A DNA stretch of 22,500 bases from Chrysomallon squamiferum. Taxonomy: Eukaryota > Mollusca > Gastropoda > Neomphalida > Peltospiridae. The notes under the pieces were generated by a model. That model was not told where the DNA came from. It was given only the letters and a program-made list of their open reading frames with translations, and did no database searches. Shown here piece after piece: positions 9,590 to 19,406 of the stretch (the stretch's first letter is position 1; each line of letters starts with the position of its first letter). The stretch covers positions 30,081,973 through 30,104,472 of the forward strand of contig CM022673.1 in NCBI GenBank assembly GCA_012295275.1, given 5' to 3'. The translations under genes and the position numbers were made by a program.

Positions 9590-10536
9590 CACAGTAAACT
9601 CAGCGGGGAGTATTGATCCTGGTTGTTATTAAGCCCCAGCCCAGTGTCTAACAGCTTTTACCTTCCCTGTCATCAGAACGTTAATAACACTACTAGAGCT
9701 CGTTCAACACGTCGACCCTAACTGACTGAACCAATGAAATTAAACGGCATCACCGACACCATTCGTGACCATCCAACTCATGAAAACAGATTAAACATCA
9801 TCATGTACTCGCCCACGATGCTATCGCCTTCTTTGTGTTCTAATTACGAGCCGCAACTTTTCTGAACACATCGGTGTATTTCCCTCCCCATCTAAGAGAG
9901 CATTAGTATCGAAGTCAAAGCAAATAAACAGCTCTTTTCATGTTGTAGTTAAATATGACGTTCTCGTCATTCTGGTTATCACTGAATATATTGACCGGTT
10001 AGGTGTAAAATACAGACGAATCACGAAGTGTGTTGTTTAAGAGGCCGGCTATTGGCAGACAGGCTGCTGTATTGCACTGAGTGTCCGCGCTGTTTCTTTA
10101 TAGAAACCTGCCAGCCAAACTTACAACACGTTTTTGTATGGTAGAAAGGATAAGAGAGCTTGTATCATCTATATGTTATAATTATATGCCTGTTGTTTCT
10201 TGGTAACTCCGGATTCTTTTTCGCCTAAGTTACTTGTAGTATGTTTCTACGGTGTGTGTTTTTACCTATAATAATTCATTGTTTCTGGCTGTGTGGCAAT
10301 ACTGTAATAGTAAGCAAGAAAAACAATAACTTTTCAAAATGATGAAGCGTAAAATGTACATCGAAGTTTGAACAAAATGTCAAAACTTTTGTTCAATGCA
10401 ATTCTAACAGCGTTATATGCCACATCTGTATTTCACAACTGCCGAGAAATCTAATTCCATCTTTTTAAATTCTTTCTTTTTTTCCCACCCATTTTATAAA
10501 TGTGAGCACATTTTTTGCTGAAGAGAAAAAGTTGCA
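9590..10536 (+). promoter_or_regulatory. Less AT-rich region upstream of the exon; possible promoter/5' UTR
   Basis: About 9590-10130 is visibly richer in G and C than the surroundings, has no dinucleotide repeats and contains CpG steps (GTCGAC, TCCGCGC). Within it, ATTGG at 10051-10055 is an inverted CCAAT box. TTTATAG at 10097-10103 is a weak TATA-like element that would place a start near 10125-10135. A donor-like CTTG|GTAACT lies near 10200, and a pyrimidine run (10470-10500) followed by GTTGCAG (10537) could be an acceptor of a 5' UTR intron. All are weak motifs. The placement upstream of the coding exon is the main reason for suspecting a promoter. Confidence 0.25.
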
Positions 10537-10659
10537 GGTTATAAGAAACTTCCACTACATTTTTGTAAAAAGGAACAGAAGACTTGAAGAATTGATTTTT
10601 CTCTTCCCTGATTAAGAATTTGGTCACCGTGGAATTTTACATCCGAGTAGCACGACCTG

Positions 10660-10744
10660 ATGGAGACCTCTATGGACATCGTCTTTGTGGACAACTCAAC
10701 TCTTGATGATGAAGAATGTGACTGGCCTGATCCTAAACCTGAAG
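10660..10744 (+). CDS. Candidate first coding exon of an unrecognised gene (28 codons, phase 1)
   Basis: The exon opens with ATG at 10660. The frame has a TAG stop just upstream (10648-10650), so this is the first usable Met in frame. A second Met is codon 5. The peptide begins METSMDIVFVDNSTLDDEEC and continues DWPDPKPE. It is acidic and looks like a disordered N-terminus, unlike the Ile/Lys/Phe-rich translations of the neighbouring noise. The exon ends at GAAG|GTATGA (donor at 10745), leaving one base of a split codon. The exon is noticeably more GC-rich than its surroundings. The base at -3 of the ATG is C, so the Kozak context is only fair. No signal peptide or domain is visible and I cannot name the family. 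The splice model is inference; the open frame, stop and donor are seen. Confidence 0.5.
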
Positions 10745-11432
10745 GTATGAATTTTATATTTAGTTATTGTTTTAGCAGTTGCTGTTGTTGATGTTTTATA
10801 TCTGGTTTTTGTTGTTGTTGACCTTTTATATCTGATGTTATATCAATAGTAATAAACATCGTGTTTCTTACCATGTCCACTGTTACAGAAATAGCCTCCT
10901 TATAAACATCTAATACAAACCACTAAGAATATTATTTTGTGTACAATAGACACTGTCAAAAACCGGTCAGTAAAATGTTTAACAAACTGTTCGCAAACTA
11001 ATTGATTTGAATGGAAGATGTGTAGGCTATTTGCATAATGATATGAAAAAAAAAAACAACACCCCCCCAAAAAACAAAATCTGGCCCCAAAACAAAACAA
11101 ATAAATAAGGCCCAACAACGGCAACCAAAAAACCCCAAACAACAACAACAACAATACTACAAATAACAAAACAAAAGAAAACAAACAAACAATAATAACC
11201 ATCTTTTATTAATAAAGAGAAAAAGAACTTTTGCATGCCACTTATTACAACGTGAAAACATATCACAGTATTTCATAAACATGGCTTACTGGCTGGAACA
11301 GGCAATTGATTAATGAGTAAACTGTCTGGGCTAATCGTTCTTATTTCTAAATTTTATGTTTTCTTTACATCATTTACCAAAAAGTGTACTTAAAAAGAAG
11401 TGAAATGACTTCTTCCATGTTTTTTTCGCCAG
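10745..11432 (+). other. Candidate intron between the first exon and the microexon
   Basis: Starts GTATGA and ends TTTTTTTCGCCAG. A possible branch sequence ATGAC lies at about 11405-11409, some 25 nt before the acceptor. Contents are TTG-rich near the donor and a T-free, A/C-rich patch at about 11045-11140. Two overlapping - strand frames (10900-11266) rich in Phe, Leu and Val are the complement of that patch and are not genes. Confidence 0.4.
11045..11200 (+). repeat. A/C-rich, T-depleted low-complexity patch
   Basis: For about 155 bp the + strand is nearly all A and C, with runs of C (CCCCCCC near 11064), AACAACAAC and AAACAAACAAAC. There are few T and few G. It is a strand-asymmetric patch within the candidate first intron, of unknown origin. 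Confidence 0.8.
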
Positions 11433-11440
11433 AGAACTGG
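11433..11440 (+). CDS. Candidate 8-nt microexon (AGAACTGG)
   Basis: The acceptor is a T-rich tract ending CGCCAG (AG at 11431-11432). The donor is CTGG|GTAAGTATC, an almost perfect match to the U1-binding consensus, at 11441. Joined to the phase-1 exon at 10660-10744, the eight bases complete the split codon as GAG and add AAC TGG, so the peptide reads PKPE-E-N-W and the frame returns to phase 0 after 31 codons. Using the next AG would give a 6-nt exon (AACTGG), which also stays open but ends in phase 1. Such tiny exons are real but rare in animal genes. Confidence rests on the two strong sites 8 bp apart and the frame agreement; there is no transcript evidence. Confidence 0.42.
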
Positions 11441-12592
11441 GTAAGTATCACACTTTATTATTAGAAAAGGTACAAATAAATAATGGGAAGTAATCGAAAG
11501 TATATAAAAAATATAAAATACATTTGTTTGTACCAGCATAATGTTGACAGTCTGTTTAGTCTTTCATATTTCTTTTTCTTTTCATTTAGATTTAACCAAT
11601 TTCGGAGACATTATTATAAAAAAATATTGTACTGCAGATACAACCCCCCCCCCGAAAAAAAAAACCGGTCGTTCATTAAACATTTTTTCGTTGATTATTT
11701 AAAGCTTAATTTTCTCTAGTTTATTCGTTTATTCTAGTATATTAGTCATAATGCTGGTACAAACAAATATATTTTACATGCTTTATTGTAGTCAAGATTG
11801 GTCGTTAAATATTATAATGGAAGTATGAAAATTACATTTAAACTTCTGTTTCAAAAATGCTATTATTTATCGCATTTCATCGTACCATATCAAAAGTTAA
11901 TCCTCTTTTTTTTTTTTTTTTTTGCATTACAGATTGTCTTATTTAGGCAATCTATTAGTGCCATCGCAGTAACAATTATTTAGGCCAAGTGTTCATACCA
12001 TCACAGTTAGTTTTATTTTCGACACGTATTCTTATTGTATTACAAATAATTTTACGTTGATATTTTGTTTGTAGCATCACCGATATCTTTGTATAAATCA
12101 CAGACTATCGGTTTGCCTGCTGTATTCAGCTGTTGTTTTACAATCTCCACACACCTGTTCTCTAATCTTTCCCACCTACAACCACTACACTGTATCATTC
12201 CTATTCATTTCCACTTCTCCCGGTTTGCATAAACACTAGCTGTTAGTAATTAAGTGTTTTTTCTTCGAAATACTTCGAGCACTATTATACTGAAAAAAAA
12301 AAGTATGAAAGAAAAAATAGAGAAGAAATGTATATGTATGTATGTATGTACGTATGTTAACACGTGTTGCCATGTGTTCTATTGTTCTTTTTTGGGTAAA
12401 CAAATTCAAGCTATTTTATCCAGATGGTTTGCGGTTCATTGTACATTTCTATGTGTTCATGGTGTTATTGTAGGAAATAAATAAAATGTTACGAAAGTTT
12501 AAACTGACATGTTCAGACTCGAAGCTGCTGAGATTACGCCCTTGTACTGACTGAGAGAGGAGACTGATACAAGATACGTCTGTTCTTTTCAG
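11441..12592. other. Unannotated, candidate intron sequence
   Basis: Holds a C10 run (about 11645), a T18 run ending in a strong-looking acceptor (TTTGCATTACAG, AG at 11931-11932) whose downstream frame lacks a good donor, and a TATG run near 12330-12355. No exon was accepted. Confidence 0.45.
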
Positions 12593-12615
12593 CGGCGCAT
12601 TGATTCTAATGAAGA
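12593..12615 (+). other. Weak candidate exon after a strong acceptor
   Basis: TCTGTTCTTTTCAG ends at 12592 and is a good acceptor. If spliced to the phase-0 end of the microexon, the frame reads RRIDSNEE and either leaves at a weak donor (AAGA|GTACAA at 12616) or runs on into a TAT repeat and stops at TAA, giving a short C-terminal tail of Tyr. Neither outcome is persuasive. The segment could belong to another transcript or be chance. Confidence 0.15.
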
Positions 12616-12790
12616 GTACAATACTTATTATTATTATTAAAGTGTACCTACTGCATAAATATATTTTCTGTATACTTTAAAGTGATTGTTTAGGTATAGC
12701 AGAACACTAGCCTATGTTAAAAATAAAGAATGATAAAAAAGTAACACATTCACTGCAATTCACGAAGGCTGACATATTCCCTGTATTTCG

Positions 12791-12798
12791 TGACGTCA
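12791..12798. promoter_or_regulatory. Perfect CRE palindrome TGACGTCA
   Basis: The full consensus CREB/ATF site occurs once, in GTGACGTCATTTC, about 2.1 kb downstream of the candidate first coding exon. The family is known to bind this 8-mer. Use at this place is untested, and one match in 22.5 kb can be chance. Confidence 0.3.
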
Positions 12799-12977
12799 TT
12801 TCTTACAAAGAAATGTAAATAGTAATAAAATACTACATAATCTAAAAATGTGTCATCTCAGCATACACAACTTAATCTACTTTTCATACTTCATTATTAA
12901 TACTTATTGTTGACAGAATCAAAATAAAAACGTTAATATAATCTCTCTATGTGCGTAGGCTGTTTTTGTTGTTATTC

Positions 12978-12980
12978 TAC

Positions 12981-13013
<33 letters not shown>
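12978..13013. repeat. (TTA)n microsatellite
   Basis: About 12 TTA triplets in a row after CTACT. Confidence 0.95.
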
Positions 13014-13014
<1 letters not shown>

Positions 13015-13678
13015 GGTCTCTTATCAAAGCACAGCCTCGAAATACATTATTTATTATAGGTAAAAGGACAAATAAAATTTGAATTAGGCTTATAAACTGA
13101 TTTTTTTAGATGTTTATTAAAATGTCAAATGATAATAAAATATAGAGCATGTTAGTACATCTACTTTAAGAAGACATTAAGGTTTATATTCAGCTTTCTT
13201 TTCGCCTTCTGCTTAAATGATCCCCGCCGATTAACACAGTTAACCCCCAAACATCCCTGAAAATAAAATAAAAAAGTTCTTTCTAATTGGCCAGCAACAT
13301 AATCGTTAGTAAAATTTATTTCCACGAATAATGTAAGTAGATCATTTGTGTCAATGAATAAAAAGAACATTGAAAATAAGAGTTATTAATTTGATACTTG
13401 ATAAGAAGACGATTGCATAATCTTGCAGTAGATTGATTAAGAAATAGTTCAGTCATTTAGTAACACTAGCAGAGACAGATATCTGAAGTTTTTGTTTTCG
13501 AAACAACAAATTAAAATTATAGTTAAGTAGAGACAGAACTTATTAATATGTGTTTTTATGTTAAAATATAAGCTAAATATAGAAAAATTTGTTTGTGGAG
13601 ATGGGAATCCAAATATACTTTCATTAGTTTGTTACCGATTCGTACAAGAAAGCAGAAATGTATTTCATATATCCAGTA
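13014..13678. other. Unannotated AT-rich stretch
   Basis: No gene recognised. A 69-codon - strand frame (13161-13370) has no motif or splice support. Confidence 0.5.
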
Positions 13679-13722
13679 TATCTATCTGTCTATCTGTCTC
13701 TTTGTCTTTCTGTCTATCTCTA
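13679..13722. repeat. Degenerate TCTA/TCTG tetranucleotide repeat
   Basis: TATC, TGTC and CTTT steps of a pyrimidine-rich tetranucleotide repeat. It gives the Ser/Leu/Cys-rich part of the + frame at 13558-13803. Confidence 0.85.
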
Positions 13723-13819
13723 TTCATTATTTTAGTCAGCAAACTGCAGGGATTAAACATCTATGTATTTAACTTTTATGAACACATTTTAGCTTCACCT
13801 TAATGAGCTTCCTCCTACT

Positions 13820-13892
13820 CATCATCATTATCACCATTATGATGATGAAATGAAGGATACTGCACTTGATGATGATGATGATGATGATGATC
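13820..13892. repeat. ATC/GAT triplet repeats in inverted order
   Basis: CATCATCAT (13820-13828) is followed after 10 bp by ATGATGATG (13839-13847), and then by a GAT run (about 13868-13892). The inverted halves can pair as a 9-bp hairpin. The poly-Met start of the + frame at 13866 is this repeat. Confidence 0.85.
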
Positions 13893-14952
13893 GTCAGTAA
13901 TAACATTACCTCTTTATTGTTAGCAATACAAAATCAAATGAAGTTTGTTTTATCGATTAATATAATTATTTCACGTTTACAAGCTGGAGGCTTGTTGATA
14001 AATGGAGGATGTTATCAAATCCCATTAAAAAGCACAAAACAAAAAAGTCCCCCAGATGTAAGATTAATTTTTTATATTTCATGATGATGCTGAAGATAAT
14101 AAATCGACACACATAAATCTCGACCGCAGTCTGGTGTACATTTTCCTTCGAAACCAAGTGTCAGAAGACATCTAGTTGTTTGTTTATTCCTCTTTCTTTT
14201 CTCTTGTTTCTTTTTCTTTCTTTCTTTCGTATATCTTTCTTAAAACTTCCATTCCTTTTCTCCTTCCTTTGACGTCGTTCCGTACGCTAATATCATTTAA
14301 ATAGTAAATAAGCAAAGAACTGACGAAAAAAATTAATATTCATTTGGTTACACTCTTCTTTCATCATGTTCTAAAAATTATCGTTTCATATTCTTCTTGT
14401 TCTTTGCTATTTTGCTTCCTATTCTTTCTTCTTCTCATCATCATCTTTAATGTTTTTAATATTTCTGTTTCTTCACGTAATAACTTATTTTATTATTAGT
14501 TAAGACTGGTACATTTTTATGACCTATACGTTTCCTCGGTCCTGAGAAATATAAACTAATCTTTCTTTTATTAGTATAATTTTCTCATTTACTACTTTAA
14601 TTATAAACAAAATAAAACTATTGTTGATAAATAGGGGCATACATATATATAAACTCAGTTTTGAATTACGAATTAAAATTATATATCTCTTAACACTAAC
14701 TTTGGTATTGAAACATCTGAAATGTTTTGGTTAATTAAGATTCGAATTAATTTCAGTCCTTCAGTCTTATTTAATTATTATTACTATTTTTTAATATAAT
14801 TAAAGTCTAAGAATGAACGTTTGTTATTAAAAACAAATTTAATACAAAAACATAAGCACAGGAATATATGTTATTGTTTGTTTTGTTCCTATCAACAACC
14901 TTTATTAATAATGAAGTAAGAAAATTAAATTGTAATCTTCAATGACTAATGG

Positions 14953-14953
<1 letters not shown>
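13893..14953. other. Unannotated AT-rich stretch
   Basis: Includes a TTTC-rich patch (14195-14235) and the motif CCTTTGACGTCG (14266-14277), which is repeated identically from the bZIP-like cluster near 4600. Open frames at 13866-14157 on both strands are short and unrecognised. Confidence 0.5.
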
Positions 14954-15012
<59 letters not shown>

Positions 15013-15030
15013 AACTATTTATTGATTACA

Positions 15031-15081
<51 letters not shown>
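14954..15081. repeat. (CA)n, 22-bp spacer, then (TTA)n
   Basis: A perfect CA tract of about 56 bp (14954-15009) and a perfect TTA tract of about 50 bp (15032-15081), separated by a short unique spacer. The poly His-Thr and poly-Tyr frame at 14949-15215 is produced by them. Confidence 0.97.
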
Positions 15082-16415
15082 TCTTTGTACGAAGTGACAT
15101 CACAAGAGAAATATCATCCTCTTTGAATCGCGGTGCATTCTTTATTTTATTATTATTAGTTCTTGTTAACATAGACTGGTGTCTAGCTACAAATAGAACA
15201 ATCACTTGGAGGTAGACACAAAATATATTTATTCTATGATTAAATACAACCAGAGTTACACTTTCAAAATATTCAATTTCAACAAAACCCTTTGAACATT
15301 ATCTTTCAGTCAAACAAATACCTTAGGAAAAGAAATTTCTCGCTCTTGCGAATGAACGTGTTTCGTGTGAATTCCTGCCTACTGATCTATATTTATGTTC
15401 ATGACCGATTTCAGTGCATGAACAGTTAGTGTTTAGTAATCCTCCAAGAGTTCCGCTGACGGCTGAAAATAACTGGGATGTGAAGCTTTACAAATCGACT
15501 TCAACTGACGTAGTTCGGTTACATTGTATCTTGACGATTTAATACTTTTAACATACTCGGTCTGAAAGCGCAGCGTTTAAACGTTCAATAATAAGTTTCG
15601 GATTTTGCTGATCGACTCCCCATAGTAGCTTTTATCCTAATTTAACTTAGGAGTTGTAAGATTGCTGGCCTTCTATTTTCTCTGTTTTATTCTGTACAAC
15701 ATGCTAGCGTTATATTTGGCAGACAACCTAATTTTAGGAATTGTTTGCCCATGATATATTCATAACTAATTTAAAGGATTGTTTAAAATGCTGAATACTG
15801 TACTGGTGTCTTTTAGAAAATCGTTTAGTGAAGTATTTTTTGTTCTACTATATAAACTCAGTAATCTGAGCATTTCGTGTGTCGATAAAAATATGAATGA
15901 AAATAATTTAAAACAATAAAGCTGAATGATCTTGCGAAAAAGTGCGTTTTCTTTTCGAAACGACAAATATATTTTCACGAAATAAAACACTTTAGTAAAC
16001 TGTAATTCTAGATTTAAAGAGGACTTCAACAAGTGTGTGTGTGTTTTTTAAAATTAAAGAATCTGATTTAAAAATTAAAGTATGATTCTGAATCTATGAT
16101 AAGTTCATGTTGAGATTTACTAGCTGTAAAACAAGACACATTACAGTTATCAGAAGACTGCACTTGGCCATTTCCAATAACATTAACAGTGGAAGCCTAG
16201 ATACAACAGACTTAGAGTCTCCGAGTATGAGAGGCGCTTGTGATGGACAAACCTTCCATGAGAGCCATTTATTTAAGAGAGAAAAACAAAAATCCGCTGC
16301 CTTTTCGCAACCCTCATTCATTCTTGCTTGAATGAATAAATGGTTATTAAAATTTTGACATCAAGAAATTTTCATATGCAATCAAGACATACCTCGGGCT
16401 TTGAGAAGCAATAAA
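15082..16415. other. Unannotated; mostly unique-looking DNA
   Basis: Less repetitive than the rest, with modestly higher GC at about 15340-15620 and 16150-16320. Complementary open frames at 16107-16331 (+) and 16094-16321 (-) overlap each other. The + translation contains SMRGACDGQTFHESHLFKRE, which I do not recognise. An acceptor-like TAACATTAACAG lies at about 16191, but no matching donor was seen. It could be a repeat remnant or a conserved non-coding segment. Confidence 0.35.
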
Positions 16416-16449
16416 CTCGGTTAACTATTTGTGATCGGAGTTAACCGAG
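16416..16449. repeat. Perfect 11-bp inverted repeat with 12-nt loop
   Basis: CTCGGTTAACT (16416-16426) pairs exactly with AGTTAACCGAG (16439-16449). The loop is ATTTGTGATCGG. No T-run follows, so it does not look like an RNA polymerase III or bacterial-type terminator. Each arm contains the palindrome GTTAAC. Confidence 0.75.
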
Positions 16450-17107
16450 GATAATGTTACCAATCTAATGCTAGTCTTATATTTCTTCATCATCATCATC
16501 TTCTTATTTTTATTATTGCTATTAAACTATACTTTTTTGTAACTAATTATTCTTCATAGTGATCTGATACACTAATTACCTAAAGATTTGTTGCCCTCAC
16601 ACAAAAATCTTCTTGTTTGTTACATAAATAAGCGTAGAAGAAAGTTCACGTCATTCTAAATTAACTATCCAGTAAATCTGATTTCAAGTGCATGTCGTTC
16701 TTTTAAACTTCTTCAGAGTTCTTTTTAAACACGAATGGTTTCAAATTATTTTATTCGGTCGATATTAACGAATAAGGCTATTTTAAATGAATTACAATTT
16801 GTTATGATGTAGCTGTGCGTTATTTTTATTTTTTTAGAGTGAAAGAATAGCGCAGTTCTTTCCTGTATATAATTTATTTAATACAAATGTTTTTTTGTTT
16901 TTTTCTTCAAGTTACACTTGTTACTAGTGCATTAAGGTTCCTATATCCTACTGGTGGTTCATATTGGCACGTACTGCCTTTGTTTTTCAAGAGTTTTTTG
17001 GCTTTAAGCAATTTCAATTTTACCCAACATTTAGAAAACAACTGTCAGTGGAATTTAGCTTGATGCAATATTGTTTATCACATTAATGATCTGAAGTTTG
17101 AAATTAA
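16450..17107. other. Unannotated AT-rich stretch
   Basis: A pyrimidine-AG near 16909-16911 looks like an acceptor, but its phase-0 frame closes after seven codons. No gene recognised. Confidence 0.5.
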
Positions 17108-17247
17108 CCCGCGGGCCATCTATCAGCAATTATACCGCATTCGTAATCTGAACATGACTGTCCTGTTTACGTCCAGGACAACTCATTATGCCACCAGAGT
17201 CAAAGCTTAGCTACAGGCTCATTGTTAAAAGGCGAGACTTTGCCTTT
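17108..17247. repeat. Three small palindromes in a GC-richer patch
   Basis: CCCGCGGG (about 17108-17115), TGTCCTG/CAGGACA (17159-17165 with 17174-17180) and AAAGGC/GCCTTT (about 17228-17233 with 17242-17247) fall within 140 bp of less AT-rich DNA. This could be the remnant of a structured element. No family recognised. Confidence 0.4.
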
Positions 17248-17357
17248 CGGACATGCATTACTTTTATAAGATGTTTAGGAAATTTTTTGTTTAAAACAGA
17301 ATGTCATAACTTAATCTAAGAGAGATGTGAAGAAAAGAAAGTGATATTTTTTTTCAG

Positions 17358-17480
17358 ATTAACTGTTGAAGTAACATCATCATGATCATCATACTCATCA
17401 TAACCATTATCATCATTTTCACAATCATCAAATTCTTTTCCGTATTTCGATCACTGTAAACATCATTTCTATTACCATAC
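17358..17480. repeat. Degenerate ATC triplet repeat
   Basis: Scattered CATCAT units, with CATGATCATCAT near 17380. A second patch of the same kind lies at 18120-18270, including a self-complementary TTCATCATCATCATGATGAA. Confidence 0.85.
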
Positions 17481-17592
17481 TTTTCATCATCATTTTGTAA
17501 TCATTATAGTTATTAACAAAAAAATGTTTGTTAGATAGGTTGCTATTAGTTACTTATTCATTTAAATACTTGTGCAAATGGATGAAAGAATG

Positions 17593-17614
17593 AAAAAAAA
17601 AAAAAAAAAAAAAA
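17593..17614. repeat. A22 homopolymer
   Basis: Twenty-two A in a row followed by GAAAG and TAAA repeats. It could be an old poly(A) tail of a retroposon on the + strand, but no body or duplication was recognised upstream. Confidence 0.9.
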
Positions 17615-18119
17615 GAAAGAAAGATAATAAATAAATAAATAAATGAAATAAACGTGGAAAATTAAAAACAAAAAAGTAAATTAGAAAAAAGAATTTCTGA
17701 TGCTTAGAAAAAAAGAATGTTCAATGAACAATAAATCAATATTTTTCGTAAATCTTTTTTTCTCTTTTAATTCAATATTTTCGTTACTGGAAATATCCAT
17801 TCTTTTCTTTATTTAATTTCAATAATAAAGCAAGAAGCATATAAATAACATGCAATTCAACACCTTAATACAGCAGTATTCGTACTTAGAAGCAGTTTTC
17901 AGGGTTAAATTTGAATTAAATTAGAAGAAAACCTAAATGAAGATAAACTATTTTCATTTAAATGCTGCGATTTAGTCATCAAAGATCGGTATAAGACCAT
18001 CAGTGAATTTCATCATGAACTAAAATCATTTTCTTAAAAGACAACGTAACTGGAATACAGTGATGTGAATGTTTTTGTTTTGATCATCGATTTAGTTGTG
18101 ATCTTCATCAGAGTTCTTT
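17615..18119. other. Unannotated AT-rich stretch
   Basis: TAAA repeats and A-rich DNA at the left end, then AT-rich DNA without any recognised gene or element. Confidence 0.5.
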
Positions 18120-18270
18120 AATCATGTTTTATATCATCATTCATCAACGTCTTCTTCATCATCACCATCGTCAGCAACAGCATCGCCATTATCATTTCCT
18201 TCTTTTTCTTTTGTTCATAATTTTTCAACATTATCTTCATTATCTTCATCATCATCATGATGAACTTAAG
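18120..18270. repeat. Degenerate ATC/TTC triplet repeat
   Basis: Many CATCAT, CTTCAT and CATTAT units, decayed from an ATC microsatellite. Confidence 0.85.
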
Positions 18271-19337
18271 TCTCATCATTATCGTCACTTTTTTTAATAT
18301 TGTTTTTATTTGTCACATATCCCCTTCCTCAGCATCAATTTCATTTAATTTATGTAAATCAATCTTGTATACACAAATTTAATTTGTCTTTAACTGAATT
18401 TTAACACTGACCAGATATTCTATAACAGTCAATTAACTGTGAAGATTGTTCTAAATCAACATCAGTTTGATGGAAAGAGGACACTATTGACAAATATTTA
18501 TCACTTTTTGTTTTGTTTATCGATTTATTTAAAGTTATGGCTATGATTGTTTTTATTTTACGTTTTATATTTCTTAAATAATATCAGTACGAAGGCTAAA
18601 TGATTTTTTAATCAAAGCTATCTATATCCCTAATTAATTATGTTTTAATTCTTGCATTAATTTTCTACTTTGGCAGGTTAATTAATTCATTAATTAATTT
18701 ATTAAACATTTATATACTAGGGTGCACATTATCATTTTAATCAGATTTATTTATCAAATATATAATAAAAATGCTGATTGTAAGTATTACTCATTTACAG
18801 TGACATCAACAGTCATACTGTATTTTATAATCAAAAGACTAAAAATAAATACTTTTATGTTAATATCATAATTACGTGACAATCAAAACACTGGCTTCAT
18901 AATTGAGAATGGATAGAGATTGTATCCACCTCCAAGAAGGTAAATGTCTTAACATTTACTGTTAATGGAGTTCTACAAGTACTTTATTTATTTTTATCAG
19001 ACTTCCTTAGTAACAACCTTGTTTTGATACAACATCTGAACAAATTTTATTTGAATGATATTTATATATATAAAACTTCTTGCATTATCATTTTTTAAAG
19101 TTGTTTTTGTTTTGTCTTTTTAAAAAAAAACAAGCTTTCGGATAATATATTACTATCTATTAAGTTTTAAAAAACAACAACAACAAAAAATAAAAATGTT
19201 GCGGTAAAAGATTACCATATATTTTGTTAGCTAATAAACTTCACTGACAATACCTCTTGACATGTAATTCAAGATTCATTTCTACTTGACAAATAACTAG
19301 GACGTCAAGTTCTCAGTTTATTTTTTTCTGATTGCAG
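18271..19337. other. Unannotated AT-rich stretch
   Basis: TTAATTAA-type palindromic text at about 18675-18705. Otherwise no gene, RNA or element was recognised. Confidence 0.5.
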
Positions 19338-19406
19338 AACGTGATGGTTGTCGATCAGGCCGGTTTTCTTCGTACTGAAACTTGTTCTTTTTGTGAATGG
19401 CTTTTT
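19338..19406 (+). other. Weak candidate 69-nt exon
   Basis: A T-rich tract ending CTGATTGCAG (AG at 19336-19337) is a good acceptor. The next 69 bases stay open in phase 0, giving a peptide that starts NVMVVDQAGFLRTETCSFCE, and end at TTTTT|GTACGTGA, a fair donor. Phase 0 in and out would fit the end of the microexon, and the segment is richer in GC than its flanks. Without the donor the frame stops at TAG within four codons. The - strand is also open here (19305-19586), so chance is a real possibility. Confidence 0.2.

Noticed and set aside
11933-11980. Exon after the T18 tract and TTTGCATTACAG acceptor
   Set aside because: The acceptor looks strong, but the frame has only a poor GTAACA donor and then a stop. 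A T18 homopolymer alone can mimic an acceptor.
14949-15215. 88-codon frame with poly His-Thr and poly-Tyr
   Set aside because: Encoded by the CA and TTA microsatellites.
16094-16331. Complementary 74- and 75-codon frames
   Set aside because: They overlap antisense, have no recognised domain, and the only acceptor-like site lacks a partner donor.
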